A stretch of 64,000 nt of DNA, taken from assembly GCF_000745015.1 (NCBI RefSeq), contig NZ_JQNA01000002.1, positions 2,170,001-2,234,000 of the forward strand, written 5' to 3'. The translations under genes and the position numbers were made by a program. Below, piece after piece: positions 49,221 to 57,851 of this stretch. The first letter of the stretch is position 1. Every line of letters starts with the position of its first letter. The notes under the pieces were generated by a model. That model made no database searches, was not told the DNA's origin, and worked only from the letters and a program-made list of their open reading frames with translations. Source of the DNA: Burkholderia sp. 9120 (lineage in GTDB: Bacteria; Pseudomonadota; Gammaproteobacteria; Burkholderiales; Burkholderiaceae).

Positions 49221-50330
49221 TCACGCTGGCGCGGCATCGCGCGCAGGAAGCGCGGCGCGGCCGGGACGGCTATAAGCGATCCGAAAGTTTAACATAACGA
49301 GCAGAAGCAGCAGGATCGCGGCCCCCCCGTTATGCGCCACTGCAATGGGCAACGGCCATTGCAGAACGATATTCGACAACCCGGTGATGAACTGGATCAG
49401 CACCACCAGCAGCACGCCATTCGCCGGCCGTCGCAGCGACTCGAAACGGCGCAGTTTCAACGCGAACCAGACCAGATACGCGACCACCACGATCGCAAAC
49501 GTGCGATGCGTCCAGTGGATCGCGACCAGCGCGTCCTGCGTGATCATCTCGCCGTCGCCGGTCATGCCGAGCGCGCGCCACAGGTGAAAGCCATGCGCGA
49601 AGTCCATCGGCGGGACCCATTGGCCGTTGCAGGTCGGGAAGTCGGTACAGGCGAGCACCGCGTAGTTCGTGCTGACCCAGCCGCCCAACGCGATCTGCGC
49701 GACCAGCAGCACGAGGCCGGCGAGCGCCGCGACGCGCCAGCGCGCGGCTTCGGGCTCGTAGGCGGGCAGCGGCGTTTGCCGCGCGGCCAGCCAGCCGAGC
49801 GTGCCGAGCAGCGCGAGACCGAGCAGCAGGTGGGTCGTGACGATGATCGGTTGCAGCTTCATCGTCACGGTCCATGCGCCGAACGCACCCTGCACGAGGA
49901 TCAGCAGCAGCAGCGAAGTCGGCCACCACGGCGACACATGCAGCGGACGGCGCTTGATACGCGCGGTCCACGCAATGATCGTCTGCGCGATGATCAACAC
50001 GCCGATCGCCATCGCAAAGTAACGGTGGATCATCTCGATCCAGGCCTTCGTCAAACTCACCGGCCCGGTGGGCATCAACTGATGCGCCGCGCTGATCGCC
50101 GCATGCGCGATAAACGGCGACGACGTGCCGTAGCAGCCCGGCCAGTCGGGACAGCCAAGCCCGGAATCGGTGAGGCGCGTGAAGCCGCCGAACATCACCA
50201 GATCGAGCGTCAGGAAAGTGGTGAGCCAGACCAGCTTGCGGAATTTGTTGTCGTCGGCCTTGACCCACACATAGGACAGCGGCAACAACGCGATACATAA
50301 GCCGATCAAGGCCAGTTGCAGTACGAACAT
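49221..50330 (-). CDS. ctaA: Haem A synthase
   Basis: Oxidises haem O to haem A for the aa3 oxidase. The 369-residue, eight-helix CtaA/Cox15 protein shows the conserved GGFTRLTDSGLGCPDWPGC, EMIHRYFAM and, in the second half, the parallel IHWTHRTFA with His ligands. It is located 22 bases after a SCO-like gene and six before ctaB. The Cys pair in its first loop (GCPDWPGC) is present. Confidence 0.96.
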   Translation of the reverse strand: MFVLQLALIGLCIALLPLSYVWVKADDNKFRKLVWLTTFLTLDLVMFGGFTRLTDSGLGCPDWPGCYGTSSPFIAHAAISAAHQLMPTGPVSLTKAWIEMIHRYFAMAIGVLIIAQTIIAWTARIKRRPLHVSPWWPTSLLLLILVQGAFGAWTVTMKLQPIIVTTHLLLGLALLGTLGWLAARQTPLPAYEPEAARWRVAALAGLVLLVAQIALGGWVSTNYAVLACTDFPTCNGQWVPPMDFAHGFHLWRALGMTGDGEMITQDALVAIHWTHRTFAIVVVAYLVWFALKLRRFESLRRPANGVLLVVLIQFITGLSNIVLQWPLPIAVAHNGGAAILLLLLVMLNFRIAYSRPGRAALPARDAAPA

Positions 50331-50352
50331 CTCTCTTACCCTGGTTGCGGCA

Positions 50353-51015
50353 TCAGCCGATGCTCGACCATTTGAGCAGCTTGGTCACGTCGCCCTTGAT
50401 CTTGCTCGGGTTCGGATCTTTCGGGAAACGCATCATCAGATTGCCGTTCGGATCGACCAGATAAATGTGGTCGGTCACCTGGGTGCCGGTGTCGGTCGGC
50501 AACCAGGCGGAGACCTGGGCCGGATCGGCGATCAGCATGTCGGTGTCGGGATACGCCTTTTGTATCACGTCACCGACATTGCCTGCATCCGTGCGCAGCC
50601 ACACTTGCACGACGCGCTCGCGTTCCGGGCCCTGAGCTGTGCGGATTTGTCGCATGAAGTACAGCTTCGTGACGCAGGCTTTGTCGCACGCGCTGTTGTC
50701 GACCGAGATCATCAGCCACTTGCCGCGCAGCGACTCGAGCTTGAGCGGCTTGCCGTCTTCACCGGTGACCGTCAGCGAGTCTGGAATCGGCCGCTGGGGC
50801 TCGACCAGCGTGCCGTAACTCGTGCCGCCGCCGGTCGGCTTGATCACGTAGTAAGTGAAATACGACACGGCGATCGGCGCCGCGCAGATCACCGCCAGCA
50901 GCAGCAGGATCCAGCGGCCACGTTGCCATGAGCCCTTGCCGTTGGGTTGGCCCGGCATCGCTTTCGGTGCGGCGGGTTTGCCGGCTTGCGGCGTACGGGG
51001 AGATTGCGTCGACAC
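50353..51015 (-). CDS. SCO-like membrane-anchored protein of the oxidase locus
   Basis: A 220-residue protein with one N-terminal membrane helix (WILLLLAVICAAPIAVSYFT) and a periplasmic thioredoxin-like domain. Genomes usually label it a cytochrome oxidase-associated transmembrane protein. It has Cys110 and Cys114 in DNSACDKACVTKLYFM and His183 in TDHIYLVDPNGN, the same C-x3-C plus distal His arrangement as SCO, but without the Pro residues of CPDVCP. I infer a role in CuA assembly beside the true SCO of this locus. Confidence 0.78.
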   Translation of the reverse strand: MSTQSPRTPQAGKPAAPKAMPGQPNGKGSWQRGRWILLLLAVICAAPIAVSYFTYYVIKPTGGGTSYGTLVEPQRPIPDSLTVTGEDGKPLKLESLRGKWLMISVDNSACDKACVTKLYFMRQIRTAQGPERERVVQVWLRTDAGNVGDVIQKAYPDTDMLIADPAQVSAWLPTDTGTQVTDHIYLVDPNGNLMMRFPKDPNPSKIKGDVTKLLKWSSIG

Positions 51016-51086
51016 TACGGGACCTCACTTCAATGAATGCGCGGTTTGCGTCGTGCTCTCGCGAAACCGCTTGTGCTGTGTTTGCG

Positions 51087-51803
51087 TTATACGCCGGACA
51101 CCGGGGCTTTTCTGCCCGCCCGGCGCGCGGCATACAGACCGAACACCAGCGCGGCGGCGGCCATGCCCCACCACTGGAACATGTAGCCGTAATTGCGCTC
51201 GACGCCGTTGTCCGGCGCGGGCCAATCGCGCACCAACTTGTCGCCGTCGTCGCTCAATTGCTGGATCACGAACGGTTGCAACGGCAGCCCGGTTTCCGCG
51301 GCGTACGCGGCGGTATCCAGATTCTGACGGATCAACTGATGCTCGGCCGAGCCGCCCTGCCCCAACTCGAACGCGCGCGTGGCATCCGCCCGCGCAATGC
51401 CTTCGATCTGGATCTCGCCCTGCGGCGTGCTGTACGGCGCGATGGTTTCCCGATTATTCATGTTGCGCGGCAGCCAGCCACGATTGACCAGCACGTAGCC
51501 GCCGTCGGCCAGTTTAAAAGGCATCACGACGTAAAAGCCCGGCTGATCGTTATACGGACGATTATCGAGGTAGACCACCTTGTCCGCGACGAAACTGCCA
51601 CGCGCTTTCACCCGATGAAATTCGATGTCCTTCAGTGCCACCGGCGTACCGCTCAGCGTCTGCGCGGGCGCGTTCTCGAACTGCGAGATGTGCGCCTCGA
51701 GCGCTTCTTTCTGATGCGCACGATCGCGCTGCCAGAAACCGAGTCGCACCGTCACCACGATCACCAGCAGAATCAGCAGCGCGGGAATGAGGCGGAATTT
51801 CAT
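51087..51803 (-). CDS. SURF1-family oxidase assembly protein
   Basis: Assists haem A insertion into oxidase subunit I. The 238 residues have an N-terminal helix (RLIPALLILLVIVVTVRLGF) followed by WQRDRAHQKEAL, a periplasmic body with YLDNRPYNDQPGFYVVMPFK and VLVNRGWLPR, and a second helix near GYMFQWWGMAAAALVFGLY. The paired terminal helices around a beta domain are diagnostic. The ATG at 51803 gives MKFRLIPALL. It is divergent from the small DUF2909 gene. Confidence 0.94.
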   Translation of the reverse strand: MKFRLIPALLILLVIVVTVRLGFWQRDRAHQKEALEAHISQFENAPAQTLSGTPVALKDIEFHRVKARGSFVADKVVYLDNRPYNDQPGFYVVMPFKLADGGYVLVNRGWLPRNMNNRETIAPYSTPQGEIQIEGIARADATRAFELGQGGSAEHQLIRQNLDTAAYAAETGLPLQPFVIQQLSDDGDKLVRDWPAPDNGVERNYGYMFQWWGMAAAALVFGLYAARRAGRKAPVSGV

Positions 51804-51917
51804 TGACGGCACTCCGCTGTCACCGCTCGCGACGCCGCCTGGAAGCGACGGCAAACGCCGGCGCGCGGTGCGATAATAAACGCCTTGCCTCTGCGCTTTC
51901 GGGTTTCAGCTGCTTCC

Positions 51918-52127
51918 ATGCACATTCTCGTTCCCATCGCCTTCGTCCTGATCATCGCCAGCATGGTGTCGGCGCTGTATTTCATGATGCATGACAAGGG
52001 CAAAACCAAGCGGATGGTCTGGTCGCTCGCCACGCGGGTGGGTCTGTCGATCTCGTTGTTCCTGTTCATCCTGTTCGCTCACTGGATGGGCTGGATTCAG
52101 TCGACCGGCATTCCCTACGGGCGCTGA
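51918..52127 (+). CDS. Twin-transmembrane protein, DUF2909 family
   Basis: A 69-residue protein of two hydrophobic helices (ILVPIAFVLIIASMVSALYF and SISLFLFILFAHWMGW) with a short basic loop HDKGKTKRMVW. The family is regularly found inside betaproteobacterial oxidase loci, transcribed against the others as here. Function unknown; an assembly or small-subunit role is inferred from position. Confidence 0.83.
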   Translation: MHILVPIAFVLIIASMVSALYFMMHDKGKTKRMVWSLATRVGLSISLFLFILFAHWMGWIQSTGIPYGR

Positions 52128-52171
52128 GCCCGGCGGGACTTTATCAAGCCTTCCAAGCGTTCCACGCCGCC

Positions 52172-52207
52172 AAACAAAACGCCGCCCTGACAGGGTCGAG
52201 GGCGGCG
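52172..52207 (-). terminator. Terminator downstream of ctaE
   Basis: CGCCGCCCT and AGGGCGGCG form a 9-bp stem with a 10-base loop; on the minus strand it is followed by TTTTGTTT. It lies about 115 bases past the ctaE stop. Confidence 0.75.
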
Positions 52208-52322
52208 CTGCTTACGTGCTTTGCATACTGCTCGTGCGCCACGCCCCAAAGAACGTCACGCGAGCGGCCTGCACACATTCCGGACTACCGGTAGGCGCAG
52301 GCCAGACTGCCAGACCACCTGC

Positions 52323-53180
52323 TTACAGCCAGTACACGACGATGTACAGCCCGAGCCACACAACGTCCACAAAGTGCCAGTACCACGCCGCGCCTTCGAA
52401 CGCGAAGTGATGCTCCGCCGTGAAGTGGCCGCGAATCAATCGCACCAGCACCACCGCCAGCATCGTGCCGCCGAGGAACACGTGGAAACCGTGGAAGCCC
52501 GTCAGCAGGAAGAAGGTCGATCCATAGACGCCCGACGACAACGTCAGATTCAATTCGTTGTACGCGTGGAAGTACTCGAAGGCTTGCAGGAACAGGAAGC
52601 AGACGCCGAGCACCAGCGTAGCCGCCAGCCAGATGATCGCCTTCTTGCGATGATCTTCACGCAGTGCATGGTGCGAGACCGTCAACGTCGCGCCCGACGA
52701 CAGCAGCAGCGCGGTATTGATAGTCGGCACCGGCCACGGCTGCATCGACTTGAAGGTCGAGACCAGCGCTGCCGGACCGTTGTTCGGCCACACCGCCGAA
52801 AAGTCCGGCCAGATTAGCTTGTAGTCGAGGCTGCCCAGTTGATGCAGCGCAATTTCACGCGCATAGAACAACGCGCCGAAGAACGCACCGAAGAACATCA
52901 CTTCGGAGAAGATGAACCAGCTCATGCTCCAGCGGTACGACTTGTCGACATTTTTGCCGTACATGCCGCTTTCCGATTCCGCGATCGCGTCGCCGAACCA
53001 GTGCCACAGCGTAAAGAGCAGCCACAACAAACCGACTACCACGCCGATCGGCGCCCAGTCGTGGTCGTTGATCCAGGCCGCAAGCGATCCGAGCATGACC
53101 AGCAACCCGGCAGCGGCGCTGATCGGATGCCGCGACGGATGCGGTACGAAATAGTACGGGCTCTCGTTTTGACCGCTCAT
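52323..53180 (-). CDS. ctaE: Cytochrome c oxidase subunit III
   Basis: Seven-helix core subunit without redox centres, 285 residues. Motifs: YFVPHPSRHPISAAAGLLVM, MSWFIFSEVMFFGAFFGALF, and the C-terminal TGFHGFHVFLGG and AAWYWHFVDVVWLGLYIVVY. The GC-rich spacing of 132 bases separates it from the DUF2970 gene upstream. A terminator follows, so it may end the first oxidase transcript. Confidence 0.97.
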   Translation of the reverse strand: MSGQNESPYYFVPHPSRHPISAAAGLLVMLGSLAAWINDHDWAPIGVVVGLLWLLFTLWHWFGDAIAESESGMYGKNVDKSYRWSMSWFIFSEVMFFGAFFGALFYAREIALHQLGSLDYKLIWPDFSAVWPNNGPAALVSTFKSMQPWPVPTINTALLLSSGATLTVSHHALREDHRKKAIIWLAATLVLGVCFLFLQAFEYFHAYNELNLTLSSGVYGSTFFLLTGFHGFHVFLGGTMLAVVLVRLIRGHFTAEHHFAFEGAAWYWHFVDVVWLGLYIVVYWL

Positions 53181-53312
53181 TCTTGATTCTCCACTTCAGT
53201 CCAGTTGTTCCGGAATCTCCGGCTGTATCTTCGGCGGCGCGTCGAACCCGCACCGCTTCACTCTAATTCGTGGGCCCTACTGCGCCCTTCACTACCGCTG
53301 CGTCCAACCGTC

Positions 53313-53522
53313 TCAGCCCACCACCGCGCGCACGACCAGGATCAGCACGCCAATGAAAATGGCCGCGCAGATCAGTGCCGCCGCGATCACATGCAGCGGA
53401 TTCAGTTGCGTGGCGTCGGCTTCCAGATCGCGACGCTTGCGCACACCGAAAAACGACCAGAGCACGGCCCGCATCGACTGACCAAAACTACTCTTGCGCG
53501 GGGCGCTGCCGTTATCGCTCAT
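53313..53522 (-). CDS. Small membrane protein, DUF2970 family
   Basis: A 69-residue protein with the family pattern SMRAVLWSFFGVRKRRDLEA, then QLNPLHVIAAALICAAIFIG and one C-terminal membrane helix. It occurs between ctaG and ctaE in many betaproteobacteria and is presumed to assist oxidase assembly; no direct function is known. The ATG at 53522 lies 38 bases after the ctaG stop. Confidence 0.85.
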   Translation of the reverse strand: MSDNGSAPRKSSFGQSMRAVLWSFFGVRKRRDLEADATQLNPLHVIAAALICAAIFIGVLILVVRAVVG

Positions 53523-53560
53523 CTTGTCCCGGTTTCCTTCGCCTGGGCGGGGGTAACCCG

Positions 53561-54184
53561 TCAGGCGGGATTGGCGGTGGTTGCCGCCGTGTTGGCCGTG
53601 TCAGCCGTGGGTGTGGCGCTTCCGGCCGTTGCCGCAGCCGGCGTGTTCAATTCAAAAAACGTGTACGACAACGTGATCGTCTTCACGTCTTTCGGCAGCT
53701 TCGGATCGACCACGAACACCACCGGCATCCGCCTCGTCTGATTCGCCGTCAACGTCTGCTGCGTAAAGCAAAAACATTCGATCTTCTTGAAGTATTCGGT
53801 TGCCTGCTTCGGCGCGTAGCTCGGAATGGCTTGCGCCTGAATCGTGCGCGCCTGTTCGTTGCTGACCTCGTACATCACGGTGGTCACTTCGCCCGGATGC
53901 ACGTCGAGACTGCGCTGCTCCGGCTTGAAACCCAGCGGGCCGCGCGCGTTCGCATCGAATTCGATCGAAATCGTGCGGCTCATGTCGACCTGCGTGTTCT
54001 TCGCCTCGCGCACCGTGGCATCACGCTGCACGAGGTTGTTGATGCCGGTGATCTGGCAGATCGCGCGGTACATGGGCACCAGCGCGAAACCAAAACCGAA
54101 CATCATCAACGCGACGACGAACAGCTTGATCAGCATCGAACGGTTAAAAGAGCGGTCGGCCTGAGCCGGCGGTTGCGTCGACAT
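53561..54184 (-). CDS. ctaG: Cytochrome c oxidase assembly protein CtaG (Cox11)
   Basis: Copper chaperone for the CuB site in subunit I. The 207 residues have one N-terminal helix (MLIKLFVVALMMFGFGFALV), the periplasmic beta domain, and the copper-binding motif in KIECFCFTQQTL, followed by the conserved MPVVFVVDPKLP. The ATG at 54184 (MSTQPPAQADRS) is preferred to one five codons upstream. The C-terminal Ala/Thr-rich tail is longer than in mitochondrial Cox11. Confidence 0.96.
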   Translation of the reverse strand: MSTQPPAQADRSFNRSMLIKLFVVALMMFGFGFALVPMYRAICQITGINNLVQRDATVREAKNTQVDMSRTISIEFDANARGPLGFKPEQRSLDVHPGEVTTVMYEVSNEQARTIQAQAIPSYAPKQATEYFKKIECFCFTQQTLTANQTRRMPVVFVVDPKLPKDVKTITLSYTFFELNTPAAATAGSATPTADTANTAATTANPA

Positions 54185-54226
54185 CTCAATCCTCAACAAA
54201 CCAGCGAACAGACAGCAACGCCCGCT

Positions 54227-54361
54227 TCAGGTGAAGAAGCGCTGCTTGATGATGACGCTCGCGAAAAAGACCGCCGCGATGACGAACATCACCCAACCTA
54301 TCCGCCTGTTGCCCGCGCGAATCTGCTCCGGCGATCGTCTTTCCTGTGGATTGCGCGTCAT
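54227..54361 (-). CDS. Cytochrome oxidase small assembly protein
   Basis: A 44-residue peptide: basic N terminus (MTRNPQERRSPEQIRAGNRR) and one membrane helix (IGWVMFVIAAVFFASVII) with a short KQRFFT end. It is found between ctaD and ctaG in betaproteobacteria under this name. The open frame runs much further upstream, but that part overlaps a long stem-loop and has no family character, so I start at the ATG at 54361. Confidence 0.82.
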   Translation of the reverse strand: MTRNPQERRSPEQIRAGNRRIGWVMFVIAAVFFASVIIKQRFFT

Positions 54362-54419
54362 GCTCGATTTTCTGAATACTTTTGTGACTTGCCGGGTGAC
54401 AGGCGGCTGGGCCGCTGCC

Positions 54420-54460
54420 CCGGTTCCGCTCGCGGCACGTTGCGCCGCAGCCGGAACCGG
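54420..54460 (-). repeat. Long stem-loop between ctaD and the small assembly gene
   Basis: CCGGTTCCG (54420-54428) and CGGAACCGG (54452-54460) are perfect 9-bp arms; inside them GCGGC (54432-54436) and GCCGC (54444-54448) pair again. There is no U tract, so an mRNA-processing or stabilising hairpin is more likely than a terminator. Confidence 0.7.
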
Positions 54461-54480
54461 TTGCCTCCCCCACTGCCGAT

Positions 54481-56094
54481 TTACTCGACCGTCGGCGGGT
54501 GTTCGAACGTGTGGAACGGAGCCGGGCTCGGCACGGTCCATTCGAGGCCCGTTGCGCCGTCCCACGGCTTGTCGCCGGCTTTTTCGAGTTCGCCGCCGCC
54601 ACGGTAGGCCGGCAGCGCAACCGCGAACAGGAAGTAGACCTGCGCCAGACCAAAGCCGAACGCGCCGATCGAGATGACCTGGTTCCAGTCGGTGAACTGT
54701 GCCGGGTAGTCAGCATAACGACGCGGCATGCCAGCCAGACCGACGAAGTGCATCGGCAGGAACGCGAGGTTGAAGAAGAACATCGACGCCCAGAAGTGGA
54801 TCTTGCCGCGCGTTTCGTTGTACATCCAGCCGGTCCACTTCGGCGCCCAGTAGTACCAGCCTGAGAAAAGCGCGAAGAGTGACCCCGCCACCAGCACGTA
54901 GTGGAAGTGCGCGACCACGAAATAAGTCCCGTGATACTGGATGTCGAGCGGCGCCATGGCCAACATCAGGCCGGACAGACCGCCGAACGTGAACACCAGC
55001 AGGAAGCCGACCGCGAACAGCATCGGCGTTTCGAAGCTCAACGAACCGCGCCACATCGTCGCGACCCAGTTGAACACCTTCACGCCGGTCGGCACGGCGA
55101 TCAGCATCGTCGCGTACATGAAGAACAGCTGGCCCGTCACCGGCATGCCGGTGGCGAACATGTGGTGCGCCCAGACCATGAACGACAGAATCGCGATCGA
55201 CGAGGTTGCGTACACCATCGAGCTATAGCCGAACAGCGGCTTGCGCGAGAACGCCGGAATCACCTGCGACACGATCCCGAACGCCGGCAAGATCATGATG
55301 TACACCTCGGGGTGCCCGAAGAACCAGAAGATGTGCTGGTACATGACCGGGTCGCCGCCGCCTGCCGCGTTGAAGAACGACGTGCCGAAGTGGCGATCGA
55401 ACAGCACCATGGTGATCGCGCCTGCCAGAACCGGCATCACGGCGATCAGCAGGTACGCGGTGATCAGCCACGTCCAGACGAACATCGGCATTTTCATCAG
55501 CGTGAGGCCAGGTGCGCGCATGTTCAGGATCGTCACGACGATGTTGATCCCGCCCATGATCGACGAAGCGCCCATCAAGTGGATCGCGAAAATCGCGAAG
55601 TCCATGCCCGGGCCCATCTGCGTGGAGAGCGGCGCGTACAGCGTCCAGCCCGCGGCGGTCGCGCCGCCCGGTGCGAAGAACGAGCCGACCAGCAACACAG
55701 CGGCCACCGGCAGCAGCCAGAAGCTGAAGTTGTTCATACGCGCGAACGCCATGTCCGACGCGCCGATCTGCAGCGGAATCATCCAATTCGCGAAGCCGAC
55801 GAAGGCCGGCATGATCGCGCCGAACACCATGATCAGGCCATGCATGGTGGTCAGCTGATTGAAGAACTCGGGACGCATGATCTGCAGACCCGGTTCGAAC
55901 AGTTCGGCACGGATCATCAGCGCCATCACGCCCCCGGAGAGGAACATGGTGAACGAGAAGATCAGGTACAGCGTACCGATGTCCTTGTGATTGGTTGCGA
56001 ACAGCCAACGACGCCAGCCATGCGGCGTTTCGTGGGCATGGTCGCCGTGTACGTGCTCGTGGCCCGCGGTTACATCGTGTCCGATGCTAGACAT
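54481..56094 (-). CDS. ctaD: Cytochrome c oxidase subunit I (aa3 type)
   Basis: Catalytic subunit carrying haem a and the haem a3-CuB centre. The 537 residues have twelve helices, the signature WFFGHPEVYIMILPAFGIVS (CuB His and Tyr cross-link), AHHMFATGMPV, and the haem ligand pair in VVAHFHYVLVAGS. The K- and D-channel residues are present (for example GFANWMIP region), indicating an A-type proton-pumping enzyme. It follows ctaC by 44 bases. Confidence 0.98.
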   Translation of the reverse strand: MSSIGHDVTAGHEHVHGDHAHETPHGWRRWLFATNHKDIGTLYLIFSFTMFLSGGVMALMIRAELFEPGLQIMRPEFFNQLTTMHGLIMVFGAIMPAFVGFANWMIPLQIGASDMAFARMNNFSFWLLPVAAVLLVGSFFAPGGATAAGWTLYAPLSTQMGPGMDFAIFAIHLMGASSIMGGINIVVTILNMRAPGLTLMKMPMFVWTWLITAYLLIAVMPVLAGAITMVLFDRHFGTSFFNAAGGGDPVMYQHIFWFFGHPEVYIMILPAFGIVSQVIPAFSRKPLFGYSSMVYATSSIAILSFMVWAHHMFATGMPVTGQLFFMYATMLIAVPTGVKVFNWVATMWRGSLSFETPMLFAVGFLLVFTFGGLSGLMLAMAPLDIQYHGTYFVVAHFHYVLVAGSLFALFSGWYYWAPKWTGWMYNETRGKIHFWASMFFFNLAFLPMHFVGLAGMPRRYADYPAQFTDWNQVISIGAFGFGLAQVYFLFAVALPAYRGGGELEKAGDKPWDGATGLEWTVPSPAPFHTFEHPPTVE

Positions 56095-56138
56095 GACAAT
56101 CTCCTAATGCGAATACTGCGGTGCTGACCATGAACACG

Positions 56139-57785
56139 TCAGGCGGCCGGGCTGATCTGAACACGCCGGGCTTCTTTCGCGTCGCTGCCGCCCGTGATCG
56201 TTTCTGGCTTCTTTAAAATAATATGGTCTTCGGCAATGCCGGCTGCTTTCAGTGCGTCGCGAACGGCTTCGGCGCGGGTCTTCGCGAGCTTCGCGTTGAC
56301 GTCGGCGGAGCCGGTTGCGTCGGTGAAGCCCGACAGCGTGAATTTCGCGTCCGGATGCGCCTTCGCGAAAGCGGCGGCCGCGTCGACCGCCGCTTTCGCG
56401 TCGGCCGGCAGCGTGCTCTTGCCGGTGTCGAAGTAGATGCTGGCCGGCAGCGCCGCTTGCGTGGCCGCCGCGCTGTCCGAGCCGGCTGCCGCTGCGTCCG
56501 CGCCCGAAGCGCCCGATGCTGCCGCCGCGCCCGACGCCGCTTCCGCGCCGCTTGCCGCTGCGCCGGCACCTGCTGCGTCGGCCAGATGGTTGCCGCCTTC
56601 CGGCAGCTTGCCGTTACGGGCGTCCAGAATCTGCTTCGGCTGGAGAATGTCGCCGGTGTGGTTGCCCCACGAGTTACGTTCGTACGTGATCACCGAAGCG
56701 ATTTCGATGTCGTTCAGCGTAGGCGCCCACGACGGCATTGCGTTCTTGCCCTTCAGCACCAGGCTGACGTGCTCGGCGATCGGGCCGTTGGCGATCTTGC
56801 TGCCGTCGAGCGCCGGGAATGCGCCCGCGCCCTTACCGTTCGGCTGGTGGCAGACCGCGCAGTTCGCCGTGTACACCTTGCCGCCGCGCTCCATCAACTC
56901 GGCCATCGTGTAGGTCTTGTTCGGGTCGTCCTGGCTGGCGGCCATTTTCGCCTTTTGCGTTTCGACCCACTTCGCGTAGTCGTCGGCGGACAGCACTTCG
57001 ACCACCACCGGCATGAACGCGTGTTCCTTGCCGCACAGTTCGGTACAGAAGCCGCGGAACGTGCCGGTCTTGTCAGCCTTGAACCACGTGTCGCGCACGA
57101 AACCCGGGATCGCGTCCTGCTTCACGCCGAAAGCCGGCACGTACCAGGAGTGGACCACGTCGTTCGCGGTGGTGATGATGCGGATTTTCTTGTCGACCGG
57201 GACGACCAGCGGATTGTCGACTTCCTGCAGATACGTGGTGGAAATCGGCAAGCGACCATCGGTTTCCGCACGCGGCGTGGCCAGCGTGGACAGGAAGTTG
57301 ATGCCTTCGCCCGGGCCCTTCACGTAGTCGTAGCCCCATTTCCACTGATAGCCGGTGACCTTGACGGTGAGGTCGGCATTCGTGGTGTCTTTCATCGCGA
57401 CGACGGTCTTGGTGGCCGGCAGCGCCATCAACACGACGATGACGAACGGTACGATCGTCCAGATGATTTCGACGGTGGTGCTTTCGTGGAAATTCGAAGC
57501 TTTGTGGCCTTTCGATTTGCGGTGCGCAAAGATCGAATAGAACATCACGCCGAACACGCCGACGAAGATGACCAGGCACAGAACCAGCATGAACATGTGG
57601 AGGCTGAAGAGCTCCTCAGCGATTTTCGTCGCCGGCGGCTGGAGATTGATCTCGTTGACGGCAGGGCCGCCCGGAACATCGCCCACTGCCAGGGCGGCAC
57701 CGGCGAAAAGCAGTCCGCTCATCGCCAGCACACCCATGAGGGCTCGCTTGATTGTTTTCATAGCTTCCTTACCCAAATTTTCCAT
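56139..57785 (-). CDS. ctaC: Cytochrome c oxidase subunit II fused to cytochrome c and an OmpA domain
   Basis: A 548-residue three-part protein, where a plain subunit II has about 250-300. Signal peptide to about residue 33, two membrane helices (about 62-85 and 106-127), then the CuA cupredoxin domain with His212, Cys247, Glu249, Cys251, His255 and Met258. A cytochrome c domain follows with C309-AV-C312-H313 and a likely Met350 ligand (GKNAMPSW). After an Ala/Gly/Ser linker (402-446) comes an OmpA-like peptidoglycan-binding domain with Asp489 (GFTDATGSAD) and Arg504 (AKTRAEAV). An ATG at 57761 is an alternative start. It heads the oxidase genes after DUF2244. Confidence 0.96.
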   Translation of the reverse strand: MENLGKEAMKTIKRALMGVLAMSGLLFAGAALAVGDVPGGPAVNEINLQPPATKIAEELFSLHMFMLVLCLVIFVGVFGVMFYSIFAHRKSKGHKASNFHESTTVEIIWTIVPFVIVVLMALPATKTVVAMKDTTNADLTVKVTGYQWKWGYDYVKGPGEGINFLSTLATPRAETDGRLPISTTYLQEVDNPLVVPVDKKIRIITTANDVVHSWYVPAFGVKQDAIPGFVRDTWFKADKTGTFRGFCTELCGKEHAFMPVVVEVLSADDYAKWVETQKAKMAASQDDPNKTYTMAELMERGGKVYTANCAVCHQPNGKGAGAFPALDGSKIANGPIAEHVSLVLKGKNAMPSWAPTLNDIEIASVITYERNSWGNHTGDILQPKQILDARNGKLPEGGNHLADAAGAGAAASGAEAASGAAAASGASGADAAAAGSDSAAATQAALPASIYFDTGKSTLPADAKAAVDAAAAFAKAHPDAKFTLSGFTDATGSADVNAKLAKTRAEAVRDALKAAGIAEDHIILKKPETITGGSDAKEARRVQISPAA

Positions 57786-57851
57786 TCAAACCCTCGACCC
57801 CACCGACTGGCTGTCTCGCGCTCCCCTTGAACGCCGCGCGTCTCAACGCAT

